Shown: positions 9,604-19,413 of the stretch, piece after piece | Layout: every line of letters begins with the position of its first letter | Position numbering within the stretch: position 1 is the stretch's first letter | DNA from: Bacillota bacterium | GTDB lineage: Bacteria; Bacillota; DTU030; DUMP01 | Direction of reading: 5' to 3' | DNA length: 64,000 nt | Assembly: GCA_030154105.1 (NCBI GenBank) | Contig: JASKKP010000002.1 | Location: forward strand, 62,001-126,000 | Notes under the pieces: generated by a model | Database searches by the model: none | What the model was told of the DNA's origin: nothing | What the model saw: the letters and a program-made list of their open reading frames with translations, nothing else | Translations under genes and position numbers: made by a program

Positions 9604-10476
9604 GTGCGCAGCATGACCGGCTTTGGCCGGGGTAGCGCCCGGGCTGGCGAGACGGTTTTCACGGCGGAAATACGAACGCTTAACCACCGCTTCCTCGAGT
9701 GGCTTATCCATCTGCCCCGTGAACTTACCGAGTGGGAGGAACGCCTGCGCCGTAAACTAAATAAGGCGCTGGCCCGCGGCCGAGTGGAGGTGTGGGTGAG
9801 CGTAAGCGGGCAGTCCTGGCCCAAGATGGTGCGCGTGGACAAGCAGTTGGCCGCTTCCTATGCCCAGGCGCTATACGATCTGGCCCAGGAACTGAAAGTA
9901 GAACCGCGAATTGCGCCGGAATTTCTCCTTACCTTGCCGGAAGTGGTGCAGGTGGAGGAAAAAGCGGTGGACCTCGAAGCATGGTGGCCGGCCTGCGAGC
10001 AGGCGCTGGAAGAAGCCCTGGCGCAGGTTACGGCTGCCCGGGAGCGCGAGGGCAAGGCCTTGGCTGCCGACCTCAGGGAGCGTGTGGAACGGCTCAAGAG
10101 GCTTAAGGATGCCATGACCAGAGAGGCTGCCGAAGTTCCGCGGCTCTACCGGGATAGGCTAAAAGAGCGGCTGGCCACAATAGGGGTGGAAGGAAGCGTG
10201 GACGAAGTGCGGCTGGCCCAGGAGATAGCGCTTTTTGCCGAGCGCGCGGACGTTACCGAGGAGCTGGTGCGCTTGGGGAGTCACCTGGAGCAGCTGACCC
10301 ACGCGCTTTCGACCCCCGGGCCGGTAGGCCGGCGGTTGGAATTTCTCCTGCAGGAAGCCAACCGAGAAGTGAATACCATCGGGGCCAAAGCTCAGGGCCT
10401 TAAGCTAAGCTACCTGGTGGTAGAGTGCAAGGCCGAGCTGGAAAAGCTGCGCGAGCAGGTCCAGAATATCGAGTAA
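9604..10476 (+). CDS. yicC: YicC family endoribonuclease
   Basis: Member of the YicC/YloC family, recently linked in other bacteria to RNA cleavage and small-RNA turnover. The 290-residue protein begins with the signature MTGFGRG, contains [11 protein letters not shown] near residue 22, and ends with the DUF1732-type conserved segment ([19 protein letters not shown]). It starts with GTG one base after the dapL stop, so it is probably co-translated. It opens the Firmicutes cluster yicC-remA-gmk-rpoZ-coaBC-priA. Confidence 0.92.
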   Translation: MRSMTGFGRGSARAGETVFTAEIRTLNHRFLEWLIHLPRELTEWEERLRRKLNKALARGRVEVWVSVSGQSWPKMVRVDKQLAASYAQALYDLAQELKVEPRIAPEFLLTLPEVVQVEEKAVDLEAWWPACEQALEEALAQVTAAREREGKALAADLRERVERLKRLKDAMTREAAEVPRLYRDRLKERLATIGVEGSVDEVRLAQEIALFAERADVTEELVRLGSHLEQLTHALSTPGPVGRRLEFLLQEANREVNTIGAKAQGLKLSYLVVECKAELEKLREQVQNIE

Positions 10477-10507
10477 TCGCGGCGAGCGAAGAATAGGAGG
10501 CTGCAGT

Positions 10508-10774
10508 ATGGAAATACGCCTGATCAACATTGGGTTTGGAAACATCGTTTCGGCCAACCGCATCGTAGCCATTGTCAGCCCTGAATCGGCCCCCATTAAG
10601 CGCATCGTGCAGGAAGCCCGGGACAGGGGCATGCTTATTGATGCCACTTATGGGCGCCGGACGCGGGCGGTGATCATCACCGACAGCGACCATATTATCC
10701 TCTCAGCAGTCCAGCCGGAGACAGTGGCCAATCGGTTGGTAGACCATGAAGAGGAAGGTGAAGATGAGGAATAA
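10508..10774 (+). CDS. remA: RemA/YlzA family DNA-binding regulator (DUF370)
   Basis: An 88-residue protein of the DUF370 family. In Bacillus subtilis RemA activates biofilm-matrix and osmoprotection genes. The conserved start [25 protein letters not shown] and the [25 protein letters not shown] segment are clear; the tail is acidic (EEEGEDEE). The ATG at 10508 follows TAGGAGG. It lies between yicC and gmk as in most Firmicutes. Its targets in this organism are unknown. Confidence 0.93.
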   Translation: MEIRLINIGFGNIVSANRIVAIVSPESAPIKRIVQEARDRGMLIDATYGRRTRAVIITDSDHIILSAVQPETVANRLVDHEEEGEDEE

Positions 10775-10786
10775 GGGGTGAAGGCC

Positions 10787-11404
10787 ATGCCCAAGGGTTT
10801 GTTGATAGTGCTCTCGGGACCTTCCGGAGCCGGTAAGGGCACGGTCTGCCAGCTCCTCAGGCAGCGCAATCCCCGCTTGGCGTACTCGGTTTCGGCCACC
10901 ACGCGGGCGCCTCGTCCTGGGGAAAAACACGGGGTTAACTATTTCTTTCTCAATCGGGAGGAATTTGAAACCTGGCGTGCCCGGGGAGAGTTCCTCGAAT
11001 GGGCCGAGGTTTACGGCAACCTTTACGGCACCCCTCGCTCCTACGTGGAGGAGCGGCTGGCCTCGGGCCAGGACGTCCTCCTGGAGATCGATACTCAGGG
11101 GGCGCTTCAGGTCAAGGCCAGTTTCCCAACCGGGGTGTTCATCTTCCTCCTCCCTCCTTCGTTCGCTGAGCTTAAGGCCCGCATTACCCAACGTGGTACC
11201 GAGAGTGAGAATGAGCGCATGCGGCGCCTGGCGGCAGCCCAAAGCGAGATTGCGCAGTTACGTGCTTATGACTACCTGGTCGTAAATGATAAGGTGGAAG
11301 AAGCCGTAGCCCGGGTAGAGGCCATTCTCATGGCCGAGCATGCCCGGGTGAACCGCTTCAGCGACGAGGAACTTAAAGCGCAACTGGAGGGACAACTGGG
11401 ATGA
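10787..11404 (+). CDS. gmk: guanylate kinase
   Basis: Phosphorylates GMP to GDP with ATP. The protein has 205 residues with the P-loop SGPSGAGKGT near residues 11-20, the GMP-binding motif TTRAPRPGEKHGVNYFF and the YGTPRSYVEE segment. The ATG at 10787 is chosen over GTG at 10778 because AAGGGG (10774-10778) is 8 bases upstream. It overlaps rpoZ by 4 bases (ATGA). Confidence 0.97.
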   Translation: MPKGLLIVLSGPSGAGKGTVCQLLRQRNPRLAYSVSATTRAPRPGEKHGVNYFFLNREEFETWRARGEFLEWAEVYGNLYGTPRSYVEERLASGQDVLLEIDTQGALQVKASFPTGVFIFLLPPSFAELKARITQRGTESENERMRRLAAAQSEIAQLRAYDYLVVNDKVEEAVARVEAILMAEHARVNRFSDEELKAQLEGQLG

Positions 11405-11607
11405 AAGGACCTGACCTGGAGACTCTCCGCAGTCGGATAGGCAACAAGTATCTTTTGGTTGCAGCTACCGCCAAGAGGGCCCGCCAACTCATGAATGGCG
11501 CAGCGCCCTGCCTCCAGGAAGTAGAGGGTAAGGCGGTGACCGTGGCCCTAGAAGAAATAGCGGCCGGAGTGGTGACGGTGGTGCCGCCCGGGCAGGGCAC
11601 GAAATAG
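11401..11607 (+). CDS. rpoZ: RNA polymerase omega subunit
   Basis: Small RNA polymerase subunit that chaperones beta-prime assembly. The protein has 68 residues. The conserved core SRIGNKYLLVAATAKRARQLMNG is followed by KAVTVALEEIAAG, typical of Firmicute omega. Its ATG overlaps the gmk stop, so translation is coupled; gmk-rpoZ-coaBC is the standard order. Confidence 0.95.
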   Translation: MKGPDLETLRSRIGNKYLLVAATAKRARQLMNGAAPCLQEVEGKAVTVALEEIAAGVVTVVPPGQGTK

Positions 11608-11618
11608 GGGTGGCGCAG

Positions 11619-12839
11619 GTGGAAAGAAAGACGGTTATCCTGGGTGTTACCGGCGGGATTGCGGCCTATAAAGCGGCGGACCTGGCCAGCCGCCTGGTGC
11701 AGAAGGGCTACACGGTTAAGGTGGTGATGACGAAGGCCGCTACCCGTTTTGTGGCGCCTTTAACCTTCCAGACGTTAACCGGCCAACCGGTGGTGGTGGA
11801 CATGTTTGCCGCCCCACCGGTGTGGAACGTGGCTCACGTGGCCTACGCCGAGGCGGCCGATGTGGTACTCATCGCTCCTGCTACTGCCGACATAATCGCC
11901 AAACTGGCCCACGGCTTTGCCGACGACATGCTGACGACTACAGTGCTGGCCACGCAGGCTCCGGTGGTCTTGGCTCCGGCCATGAACAGCAACATGTACC
12001 TCAACCCCGCCGTGCGTGAGAACCTGGGCCTTTTGCGCGCGCGGGGTTTTTACATCGTGGAGCCGGAGACCGGTCGCCTGGCCTGCGGGGCCAGCGGCCC
12101 CGGTCGCCTGGCTCCGCCGGAGGCCATCCTGGAAGCGGTGGAGCGGGTATTAAGGGGAGCCCAAGATTTGGCCGGCTGGCGGGTGCTGGTCACGGCCGGC
12201 CCTACGCGCGAGCCGCTCGACCCGGTACGCTTTCTTTCCAACCGCTCGACCGGCAAAATGGGGTATGCTCTGGCTTCTGTGGCGGCGCGCCGGGGAGCGA
12301 ACGTGACCCTCATTAGCGGGCCTACCTCGCTAGAAGCGCCGCCCAGCGTGAAGCGCGTGGAGGTGACCAGTGCCGAGGAGATGTGCGCCCAGGTTCTGGC
12401 CCACCTACCTGAGGCCACGGCCTTGGTGATGGCGGCGGCGGTAGCCGACTGGCGACCGCGGGCTTTTAGCCCTGAGAAGATCAAGAAGGAAGGCCGGGAG
12501 ACCCTTAGGCTAGAGCTGGAACGGACCCCGGACATCCTGGCCGAGGTGGCGGAGCGAAAACGGGCGGAGCAGGTGGTGGTGGGCTTTGCTGCGGAAAGCT
12601 CGCACCTTGCCGAACGCGCCCGAGAGAAACTTGTGCGCAAGCGGCTCGACTTTATCGTGGCCAACGACATCACGCGCAGCGACGCCGGCTTTGCCAGCGA
12701 TAGCAACCAGGTACAGATCATCTGGCCCGACGGGCGTGTAGAGGAGCTTCCACTGCTTACCAAAGAAGAGGTGGCGGCCGCCATTTGGGATCGGGTCCTT
12801 CGGGTGAAAAAGGAGAATCAACCTCCTTCGGCGAACTAA
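11619..12839 (+). CDS. coaBC: bifunctional phosphopantothenoylcysteine decarboxylase / phosphopantothenate-cysteine ligase
   Basis: Catalyses two consecutive steps of coenzyme A synthesis: ligation of cysteine to phosphopantothenate (CoaB, C-terminal) and FMN-dependent decarboxylation (CoaC, N-terminal). CoaC features are GVTGGIAAYKA, the active-site His in NVAHVAYAEAAD, PAMN and the Cys of RLACGASGPGRL. The CoaB half begins near residue 185 with VTAGPTREPLDPVRFLSNRSTGKMG and contains VANDI. GTG at 11619 fits AGGGG 8 bases upstream; GTG at 11610 is possible. coaD, two steps later in the pathway, is at 41920. Confidence 0.96.
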   Translation: MERKTVILGVTGGIAAYKAADLASRLVQKGYTVKVVMTKAATRFVAPLTFQTLTGQPVVVDMFAAPPVWNVAHVAYAEAADVVLIAPATADIIAKLAHGFADDMLTTTVLATQAPVVLAPAMNSNMYLNPAVRENLGLLRARGFYIVEPETGRLACGASGPGRLAPPEAILEAVERVLRGAQDLAGWRVLVTAGPTREPLDPVRFLSNRSTGKMGYALASVAARRGANVTLISGPTSLEAPPSVKRVEVTSAEEMCAQVLAHLPEATALVMAAAVADWRPRAFSPEKIKKEGRETLRLELERTPDILAEVAERKRAEQVVVGFAAESSHLAERAREKLVRKRLDFIVANDITRSDAGFASDSNQVQIIWPDGRVEELPLLTKEEVAAAIWDRVLRVKKENQPPSAN

Positions 12840-12859
12840 AACCTCGGGGAGGATGAGCC

Positions 12860-15082
12860 ATGCCCGAGCTGGCCGCCGTGCTGGTCGATCAAGTAAATCC
12901 GGGAACGAACCGGGTCTTTACCTACAGCATTCCGCCGGAGTTGGCCGCGCGGGTGCGCTGTGGAACTAAGGTAAAGGTCCCGTTCCAGCAGCGGTACCTC
13001 ACGGGATACGTGACGCCCGAGCCGGCACCGGCCGTGCCGGGCTTGAGGCCGATTGCCGCCGTGTTGGCGGAAGATCTTTTTACCCCTCAAGATTGGGAAC
13101 TGGTGCGCTGGCTGGCCGGCCGCTACCTGTGCCACCTGGTTGAGGCTTTGCGCTTAATCCTCCCGCCTCAGGTAAGAAACGCCGGGCCGACTGAGCGCCG
13201 CATGGATTGGGTGGTGCCGACCCTGGCACCGCAAGAGGGCCGTGCCCTGCTCCGAGAACTAGAGCGCCGGGCTCCGGCCCAGGCGAGGTTACTTTCGGCA
13301 CTCTTGGCGGCACCGGAAGGGATGCCACGCGCGCGGCTCCTTAAGGAACAAGGCGCGGGGCCGGAGAGCCTGAAGGCCCTCATCCGCCGCGGTGCCGTAG
13401 CCCTGCGGGAGGAAGGGCCGGCCTTGGAGGAAGAGGCTTGCGGGCATGAGCTCAGCCAGGGTAAGCTCCCCGAGCTTAACCCGGCCCAGGCGCAGGCCGT
13501 ATCGGCTATTACCGCCGCCATTAGAGATGAACGCTTCGAGGCCTTTCTTCTCCATGGGGTGACGGGAAGCGGCAAGACGGAGGTCTACCTCCGAGCCCTC
13601 GCTGCTGCCTTGGAGAAGGGGAAGGGAGGCATTGTACTCGTTCCAGAAATAGCCCTGACGCCGCAAACTCTGGAACGTTTTTCCCAGCGGTTCGGGAGCG
13701 AAGTGGCCGTTCTACATAGCGGCTTGAGCGCACGGGTAAGATACGCTGAGTGGGAACGCATCCGGCAGGGTCGGGCCAGGGTGGTCATCGGCGCCCGCTC
13801 CGCGCTTTTCGCCCCGCTTAGGCGAACCGGCGTGATCATCCTGGACGAGGAGCAGGAGCCGGCCTACAAACAGGAAGAAAACCCGCGCTACCTGGCGAGG
13901 GAGGTGGCCATCTTCCGCGCCCGGCAGGACCAGGCCGCGCTCGTCCTGGGGAGCGCAACGCCTGCAGTGGAGACGTATTTTCAGGCCGAGCAGGGGCGGT
14001 ACCGGCTGCTTGCCCTGCCGAAGCGGGTGGGGGGCCGGCCGCTGCCGGAGGTTCAGGTAGTGGACATGCGGGCGGAGCTTATGGCCGGAAACCGCAGCAT
14101 CTTCAGCCGTGCCCTGACCAGGGCGCTGGACGATGTGCTTCGGCGGGGTGAACAGGCCATTCTCTTTTTAAACCGGCGTGGCTACAGCACCTTTGTGCTC
14201 TGCCGGCAGTGCGGCCTAGTGGCTGCCTGTCCCCACTGCGATCTCGCCCTAACGCTACATAACGATAGCCGGCGCCTGGTTTGCCACCACTGTGGTTTTA
14301 CCCGGGAACCTTACCGCACCTGCCCGCGCTGCGGCAGCCGCCTCATACGGGATTTCGGCTGCGGTACGGAGCGGGTGGAGGCCGAGGTTGCCCGCCTCTT
14401 CCCGGCGGCCCGGGTTCTCCGCCTGGACGGCGACACCGCCGGCCGCCGCGGAGCCTATGACGAGATCCTCGGCGCCTTTTCCCGCCATAAGGCCGATGTG
14501 CTGGTGGGCACCCAGATGGTAGCTAAGGGGCTGGATTTTACGCGGGTTTCCCTGATCGGGATTATCAGCGCGGACCTGGCCCTGCACCTGCCGGACCCCT
14601 ACGCCTGGGAGCGGACCTTCCAACTCCTGGAGCAGGTTGCCGGCCGTGCCGGGCGGGGCGAGGTACCGGGCCGGGTGGTGCTGCAAACGTACACCCCCGA
14701 CCACCCCAGCATAGCCTGTGCCAAGAGGCACGCCTACCTGGACTTTTACCGGATAGAGCTGAGCCGGCGAGCACGCTACCGTTACCCGCCTTACTCCGAA
14801 GTGGTCTTGGTGCGCGCGGCGGCCCCGGCGGAGGAAGCGGCTCGCCGCCTCCTCGCCGATTTAGTCGCCCGCCTGGGACCTTTGGAGGTAGAGGTTGAAG
14901 GGCCGGCGCCCTGTCCTCTCCTGAAGGTGGGAGATCACTTCCGTTGGCAGGTCATCTTTAAGGGTACGGACCTCGAATGCCTCCGCCGGCGGCTGGCGGA
15001 AGAACTTCCGGCCATGAGCGCTGCTGGGCAGCGCATGGGGGCCAGGCTCAGCGTAGATGTGGACCCGGTTTCTTATTTGTGA
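12860..15082 (+). CDS. priA: primosomal replication restart helicase PriA
   Basis: 3'-5' superfamily 2 DNA helicase that reloads the replisome at stalled forks. The 740-residue protein has an N-terminal DNA-binding domain, Walker A VTGSGKTE near residue 235, four CxxC-type zinc pairs (CRQC, CPHC, CHHC, CPRC around residues 450-495) and [11 protein letters not shown]. The Walker B tetrad reads DEEQ at residues 329-332 where the family normally has DEEH. The ATG at 12860 follows GGGGAGGATG. It lies between coaBC and def as in Bacillus. Confidence 0.97.
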   Translation: MPELAAVLVDQVNPGTNRVFTYSIPPELAARVRCGTKVKVPFQQRYLTGYVTPEPAPAVPGLRPIAAVLAEDLFTPQDWELVRWLAGRYLCHLVEALRLILPPQVRNAGPTERRMDWVVPTLAPQEGRALLRELERRAPAQARLLSALLAAPEGMPRARLLKEQGAGPESLKALIRRGAVALREEGPALEEEACGHELSQGKLPELNPAQAQAVSAITAAIRDERFEAFLLHGVTGSGKTEVYLRALAAALEKGKGGIVLVPEIALTPQTLERFSQRFGSEVAVLHSGLSARVRYAEWERIRQGRARVVIGARSALFAPLRRTGVIILDEEQEPAYKQEENPRYLAREVAIFRARQDQAALVLGSATPAVETYFQAEQGRYRLLALPKRVGGRPLPEVQVVDMRAELMAGNRSIFSRALTRALDDVLRRGEQAILFLNRRGYSTFVLCRQCGLVAACPHCDLALTLHNDSRRLVCHHCGFTREPYRTCPRCGSRLIRDFGCGTERVEAEVARLFPAARVLRLDGDTAGRRGAYDEILGAFSRHKADVLVGTQMVAKGLDFTRVSLIGIISADLALHLPDPYAWERTFQLLEQVAGRAGRGEVPGRVVLQTYTPDHPSIACAKRHAYLDFYRIELSRRARYRYPPYSEVVLVRAAAPAEEAARRLLADLVARLGPLEVEVEGPAPCPLLKVGDHFRWQVIFKGTDLECLRRRLAEELPAMSAAGQRMGARLSVDVDPVSYL

Positions 15083-15095
15083 GGGAGAGAACGCC

Positions 15096-15596
15096 ATGAA
15101 AAATCTAGAAATCCGACTTTATGGTGATCCGGTGCTGCGCGAAAAGGCGCAGCCGGTCGAGCACGTCAATGCGGCCACGCGGCGCCTCTTGGCCGCCATG
15201 GCCCGGACCATGTATTTGGCGGAAGGCGTAGGCCTGGCGGCCCCACAGGTGGGAGTCTCTAAACGCCTAGTGGTGATTGACGTAGGGGACGGGCTGATCG
15301 AATTGGTGAACCCCGAGATAATCGCGCGCGATGGTGAGGTGGAGGGGGTAGAGGGGTGCCTGAGCCTCCCCGGTCTGGTGGGCGACGTAGTTCGGAGCCA
15401 AAAGGTTACGGTGCGCGCTCTGGACGGCCGCGGCCGGGAACGGGAGATTACGGGTGAAGGCCTGTTGGCCCGCGCCCTGGAGCACGAGATTGACCATCTG
15501 GACGGCATTCTCTTTATCGATAAAGCCAAAAACCTTCGTCCTGCGCAAAGCGAGGAAGAAAAAGCGGGGGACGAAAGAGGGAGGCGGGCAGAGTGA
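15096..15596 (+). CDS. def: peptide deformylase
   Basis: Metal enzyme that removes the formyl group from nascent proteins. The 166-residue protein has all three family motifs: [18 protein letters not shown] (metal Cys) and HEIDHLDG (two metal His and catalytic Glu). ATG at 15096 follows GAGGGAGAGAACGCC. The C-terminal tail is highly charged. It overlaps fmt by 4 bases, and the two act at opposite ends of the formylation cycle. Confidence 0.97.
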   Translation: MKNLEIRLYGDPVLREKAQPVEHVNAATRRLLAAMARTMYLAEGVGLAAPQVGVSKRLVVIDVGDGLIELVNPEIIARDGEVEGVEGCLSLPGLVGDVVRSQKVTVRALDGRGREREITGEGLLARALEHEIDHLDGILFIDKAKNLRPAQSEEEKAGDERGRRAE

Positions 15597-16522
15597 AGGT
15601 CGTCTTCATGGGAACGCCTGCCTTCGCCGTACCTTCGCTAGAAAAACTGGCCGGGGCGGGCTTTACGATCGAAGCGGTGGTGACCCGACCGGACCGCCCG
15701 CGTGGGCGGGGACAGAAGCTTAGTTCTTCCCCGATTAAAGAGAAGGCCTTGGCGTTGGGCCTTCCCGTTCTCCAACCGGAAAAAGTGCGCGAATCGGCGT
15801 TTCAGGACCGCCTTAAGGAGCTGGCACCGGATGTTATTGCCGTGGTAGCCTTCGGCCAGATTCTGCCGCCCGAAGTTTTGAGCCTACCGCCTCTTGGCTG
15901 CATCAACGTCCATGCCTCGCTTTTGCCCCGCCTTCGCGGCGCGGCGCCTATCCAGCGGGCCATTTTAAACGGGGATAAGGTTACGGGTGTGACCACCATG
16001 TACATGGCTCCTGAACTGGACAGCGGCGATATCATCCTGCAGGAAGAGGAGCCCATCGGTGAAGAAGATACTGCCGGTACGCTCGGCGAACGCCTGGCCC
16101 GGCGCGGGGCGGAGCTCCTCTTGGCTACCCTAAAGGCGGTAGCTGCCGGCAGAGCGCCGCGGCGCCAACAAGAGGAAGCGGAGGCGACTTATGCCCCGCC
16201 AATTACGCGGGCCGACGAGGTGCTCAACTGGGAGGAACCGGCACCGGCCCTGGTCCGGCGGGTGCGCGCCCTGAACCCTGAGCCGGGTGCGGTAACCTGG
16301 GTGGGGGACAAGCCGGTTAAAGTGTGGCGGGCGCACGCGCTGGCCGAATACGCCGGCCATCCAGGCCGGGTTCTCAAGGTTGGGACCGGCGGCATCGTGG
16401 TCGGCTGCGGCGAGGGGGCCCTCCTGGTCGAGGAGGTCCAGCCGGCGGGTAAGCGGGCCATGCCGGCGGCGGCTTTTGCCAACGGTTACCGGGTTAAGGA
16501 AGGCGACCAGTGGGGCAGGTAA
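15593..16522 (+). CDS. fmt: methionyl-tRNA formyltransferase
   Basis: Transfers formyl from 10-formyl-tetrahydrofolate to initiator Met-tRNA. The protein has 309 residues with N-terminal [11 protein letters not shown], the catalytic region [22 protein letters not shown] (Asn/His) and the C-terminal OB-like domain. GTG at 15593 overlaps the def stop and is preceded by GGGAGGCGGG. Confidence 0.97.
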   Translation: MKVVFMGTPAFAVPSLEKLAGAGFTIEAVVTRPDRPRGRGQKLSSSPIKEKALALGLPVLQPEKVRESAFQDRLKELAPDVIAVVAFGQILPPEVLSLPPLGCINVHASLLPRLRGAAPIQRAILNGDKVTGVTTMYMAPELDSGDIILQEEEPIGEEDTAGTLGERLARRGAELLLATLKAVAAGRAPRRQQEEAEATYAPPITRADEVLNWEEPAPALVRRVRALNPEPGAVTWVGDKPVKVWRAHALAEYAGHPGRVLKVGTGGIVVGCGEGALLVEEVQPAGKRAMPAAAFANGYRVKEGDQWGR

Positions 16523-16558
16523 CAGGCGCAGGCTTTAGGGCCTTAGGGGGAGAAGGCG

Positions 16559-17329
16559 ATGCTCGCTAGAAAGCGGCTTATTTTAGGAATAGCTCTGAGT
16601 CTCATCCTCATACTTTCCGGAATCACGGCCGGGCTGTGGTACCTATTCTTCCACGGCCTCAGCCCGCTGTCCCGGTTGGTTTTGCTCGGACTGGGCGTGT
16701 TGTTTGCCTTTTTCATCCTCATAGCCCTTCTGGGGCTTGCGGGCGTGGTCCTCATAATCCTTCGGCACCGGCCGCTGCCTTTCTTCGAGCGACCGGTGCG
16801 TATCCTCATTACGCGCCTTCTGCCTTTGGTGATGTACCTGGGCCGGATCTTTAACGTGGCGAAGGAAAAGTTGGAACGGTCGTTCATCGAGATTAACAAC
16901 ACCCTGGTGCGGACGCGCGCCGTGACCGTTCCGCCCTCGCGCCTGCTCATCCTGGCCCCGCACTGCCTGCAATATTCGGGCTGCCCGCATAAAATCACGG
17001 TGAAGGTGGACAACTGCCGTTTGTGCGGTCGCTGCCAGATTAAGGACCTTTTGCTGCTGGCGCGCGAACTGGGCGTGCAGCTGGCCGTGGTCACCGGCGG
17101 AACTTTAGCCCGGAAGCGGGTTGCGGAGCTTAGGCCGAAGGCCGTGGTGGCCGTGGCCTGTGAGCGCGACCTCACCAGCGGGCTCCAGGATGTTTACCCG
17201 TTGCCGGCGGTGGGCATCCTAAATGACCGCCCGCACGGGCCCTGTGTGGATACGCGGGTGGACATGGAGCGGGTACGCCAGGCAGTGCTGGACTTCCTCG
17301 GCCGGCCCGACCCAAAGGGGGCGCTATAG
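16559..17329 (+). CDS. DUF116 family membrane protein with cysteine cluster
   Basis: A 256-residue protein of unknown function. Two hydrophobic segments (about 8-30 and 38-66) anchor it in the membrane. The C-terminal half is a soluble domain with clustered cysteines: HCLQYSGCPHKI and DNCRLCGRCQIKD (about 140-165), then VACERD and a later PC, suggesting a metal or Fe-S site. DUF116 genes regularly sit between fmt and rsmB in Clostridia, which hints at a role in translation or the envelope, but none is proven. ATG at 16559 follows TTAGGGGGAGAAGGCG. Confidence 0.85.
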   Translation: MLARKRLILGIALSLILILSGITAGLWYLFFHGLSPLSRLVLLGLGVLFAFFILIALLGLAGVVLIILRHRPLPFFERPVRILITRLLPLVMYLGRIFNVAKEKLERSFIEINNTLVRTRAVTVPPSRLLILAPHCLQYSGCPHKITVKVDNCRLCGRCQIKDLLLLARELGVQLAVVTGGTLARKRVAELRPKAVVAVACERDLTSGLQDVYPLPAVGILNDRPHGPCVDTRVDMERVRQAVLDFLGRPDPKGAL

Positions 17330-18000
17330 TGCCAATAGTGCTTTTCTTTCTCCTCCTGATTTTCTTCTTCCCTTGGTTGGTTTTGCCCCTTACCGCCTTC
17401 TTTCTGCTCAATTTGCTGCTTTTACCCTTCGGCTTTACCCTGCGGTCGCTGTGGAACTTCTTCACCGTGCCGGGAGAACTCTTACGCATTGCTTTAAATC
17501 CCAACCTGAGAAAGAACCATGCTCTGGAGCATGCCACCATCAACGTGCTGGAAGAACGCTTCGGCCCGCAACGCCTGTCCGGGAATGCGGCCGAGAACGG
17601 TTTTTATATCCACGGCGCAGCCGATCCCCAGCTCATCGAAGAGGCGGCCCGGATCGGCCACAGCCGGCTCTTGGCCGGCGAACGGCGCCTGGCCATCCAC
17701 AAACGCTGTGGCACCACCATCGCGGCCGCCAATTTTGTCGCTTCGGCCGTCTTTCTGGCTTTGCTCTTGGGGAGCGGGCATTTTACCCTGCTCAACGTCG
17801 TCGCCGCTCTGGCGGTAGCCAATTTGGCCGGGCCCGTCCTGGGCAGCCTGCTCCAGGCGTACGTCACCACCAATACGGACGTGCGCGACCGCGTAATTAT
17901 AGGCGTTGAATACGGCTTCGGCCGGCCGCCGGCTTTTGTGCCCTGGAGCTGGCAGGCGCTGCCTACGGAGTTTTTCGTTCGTACCAAGGTGATCAAGTAG
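17329..18000 (+). CDS. membrane protein with HALEH motif (DUF6391-like)
   Basis: A 223-residue protein. The first 30 residues are very hydrophobic, and another pair of helices lies at about 135-180. Between them is a cytosolic-looking segment with NHALEHATINVLEERFG (about 62-78); HALEH has the form HxxEH found in inverted zinc-peptidase motifs and DUF6391 proteins. In many Clostridia this slot, between the DUF116 gene and rsmB, holds a zinc metallopeptidase, so a metal-dependent role is conceivable but unproven. GTG start overlaps the previous stop (TAGTG). Confidence 0.7.
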   Translation: MPIVLFFLLLIFFFPWLVLPLTAFFLLNLLLLPFGFTLRSLWNFFTVPGELLRIALNPNLRKNHALEHATINVLEERFGPQRLSGNAAENGFYIHGAADPQLIEEAARIGHSRLLAGERRLAIHKRCGTTIAAANFVASAVFLALLLGSGHFTLLNVVAALAVANLAGPVLGSLLQAYVTTNTDVRDRVIIGVEYGFGRPPAFVPWSWQALPTEFFVRTKVIK

Positions 18001-18036
18001 GGAAGCTGGGAAATCAAGGAAAGCGAGGACGGTTGC

Positions 18037-19413
18037 GTGAAAAAAACGAAGTCGGCACGGGCTGTGGCCCTGGAGGTATTGCAGCGCGTTGAAAAGGGCG
18101 GGGCGTATGCGAACCTCCTCCTCCCCCGCACCTTGGCCAAAAGCGGTTTGGACGCCCGGGAACGGGCGCTGGCCACCGAACTTGTTTATGGGACGGTGCG
18201 CAGCCTGGGGACTTTGGATTGGGCCCTGAGCGAGCGGAGCAACATCCCGCTTGATAAGCTCGACCCGCCCATCCGGGCTTTGCTCCGCCTCGGCGCGTAC
18301 CAACTTCTCTTCACGCGCATACCGCCGGCCGCGGCCTGCTACACCGCCGTGGAATTGGCGAAAGAAGTAGGACATGCGGGGAGCGCCCGTTTTGTGAATG
18401 CGGTGCTCAGGCGGCTGGCCAGGGAAAAGGACCGCCTGGCCTATCCCGACCTCGAGCAGGACCCGGTCCGCCACATTGCCCTTAAGTACGCGCATCCGGA
18501 ATGGCTCGTCGCCAGGTGGCTCGAGCGCCTGGGTGCGGAGGAAACCATCGCCCTCTGCCGGGCGAACAATGAAGTGCCTCCCCTCAGCCTGCGCGCAAAC
18601 ACGATCCGCGTCAGCCGGAGCGAACTGGCCGGGTACTTTAGCGAGCGCGGCTTTGCCGTCGGGCACCACCTTTACGCCCCTGAGGCCATATATCTGAAAA
18701 ATGCCGGGGAGGTGCAGAACCTGCCCGGTTTTGCCGAGGGGCTCTTCACCGTGCAGGACGAGAGCTCCATGCTGGCCGCGCACGCCCTGGCTCCCCGGGC
18801 AGGGGAAAAGGTGCTCGATGCCTGTGCTGGGCCGGGCGGGAAAACAACGCACCTGGCCGCCCTCATGGACAACCAGGGGGAGGTTGTGGCTTTGGACGTG
18901 CACCCCCACAAGTTGGAGCTGGTGAAGGAGGCCGCTGGGCGCCTTGGCCTCACCATCATTCAAACTCTCCTCGCCGATGCGCGGAATCTCCCGCCGGAGC
19001 TACACGGGCGTTTCCACCGAGTCTTGGTGGACGCCCCGTGTTCCGGCACCGGGGTGCTTAGACGGCGGCCGGACTTACGCTGGCACAAGTCGCCGGAAGA
19101 GATCGCTGCGTTGCCGCCCCTCCAACTCAGCATTTTGCAGGGCGCCGCGGCGGCCGTAATCCCCGGCGGCGTTCTCCTCTACAGTACCTGCAGCCTCGAG
19201 CCGGAAGAGAACGAAGGCGTAGTGCAGGCCTTTCTGGACCGAAACGGCGACTTCGTCCTGGAGGACCTGAGGCCCTACCTGGGCCGGTACTTAGCCGAAG
19301 AGAGCTTGGCGCGCGGCTATCTTAAGCTCTACCCGCATAAACATAAGGTGGACGGATTTTTTTTGGCCCGGCTGCGCCGCCACGGAGGTGAGCGAGCCCA
19401 TGGGGAAGATTAA
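18037..19413 (+). CDS. rsmB: 16S rRNA (cytosine967-C5)-methyltransferase
   Basis: SAM-dependent methyltransferase of C967 in 16S rRNA. The 458-residue protein has an N-terminal NusB-like RNA-binding domain (about 1-130, ARAVALEVLQRVEKGGAYANLLL) followed by a Rossmann methyltransferase: LDACAGPGGKTTHLA binds SAM and VDAPCSGTGVLRRRPDLRW carries the catalytic Cys pair region. GTG at 18037 starts the characteristic MKKTKSARAVAL. The end overlaps the start of rlmN by 14 bases. Confidence 0.96.
   Translation: MKKTKSARAVALEVLQRVEKGGAYANLLLPRTLAKSGLDARERALATELVYGTVRSLGTLDWALSERSNIPLDKLDPPIRALLRLGAYQLLFTRIPPAAACYTAVELAKEVGHAGSARFVNAVLRRLAREKDRLAYPDLEQDPVRHIALKYAHPEWLVARWLERLGAEETIALCRANNEVPPLSLRANTIRVSRSELAGYFSERGFAVGHHLYAPEAIYLKNAGEVQNLPGFAEGLFTVQDESSMLAAHALAPRAGEKVLDACAGPGGKTTHLAALMDNQGEVVALDVHPHKLELVKEAAGRLGLTIIQTLLADARNLPPELHGRFHRVLVDAPCSGTGVLRRRPDLRWHKSPEEIAALPPLQLSILQGAAAAVIPGGVLLYSTCSLEPEENEGVVQAFLDRNGDFVLEDLRPYLGRYLAEESLARGYLKLYPHKHKVDGFFLARLRRHGGERAHGED

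Noticed and set aside
17494..18963. Long minus-strand open frame of 489 codons
   Set aside because: It lies wholly antisense to the membrane protein gene and rsmB, has no ribosome-binding site, and its composition (His, Arg, Pro, Gly rich) is typical of GC-rich shadow frames.
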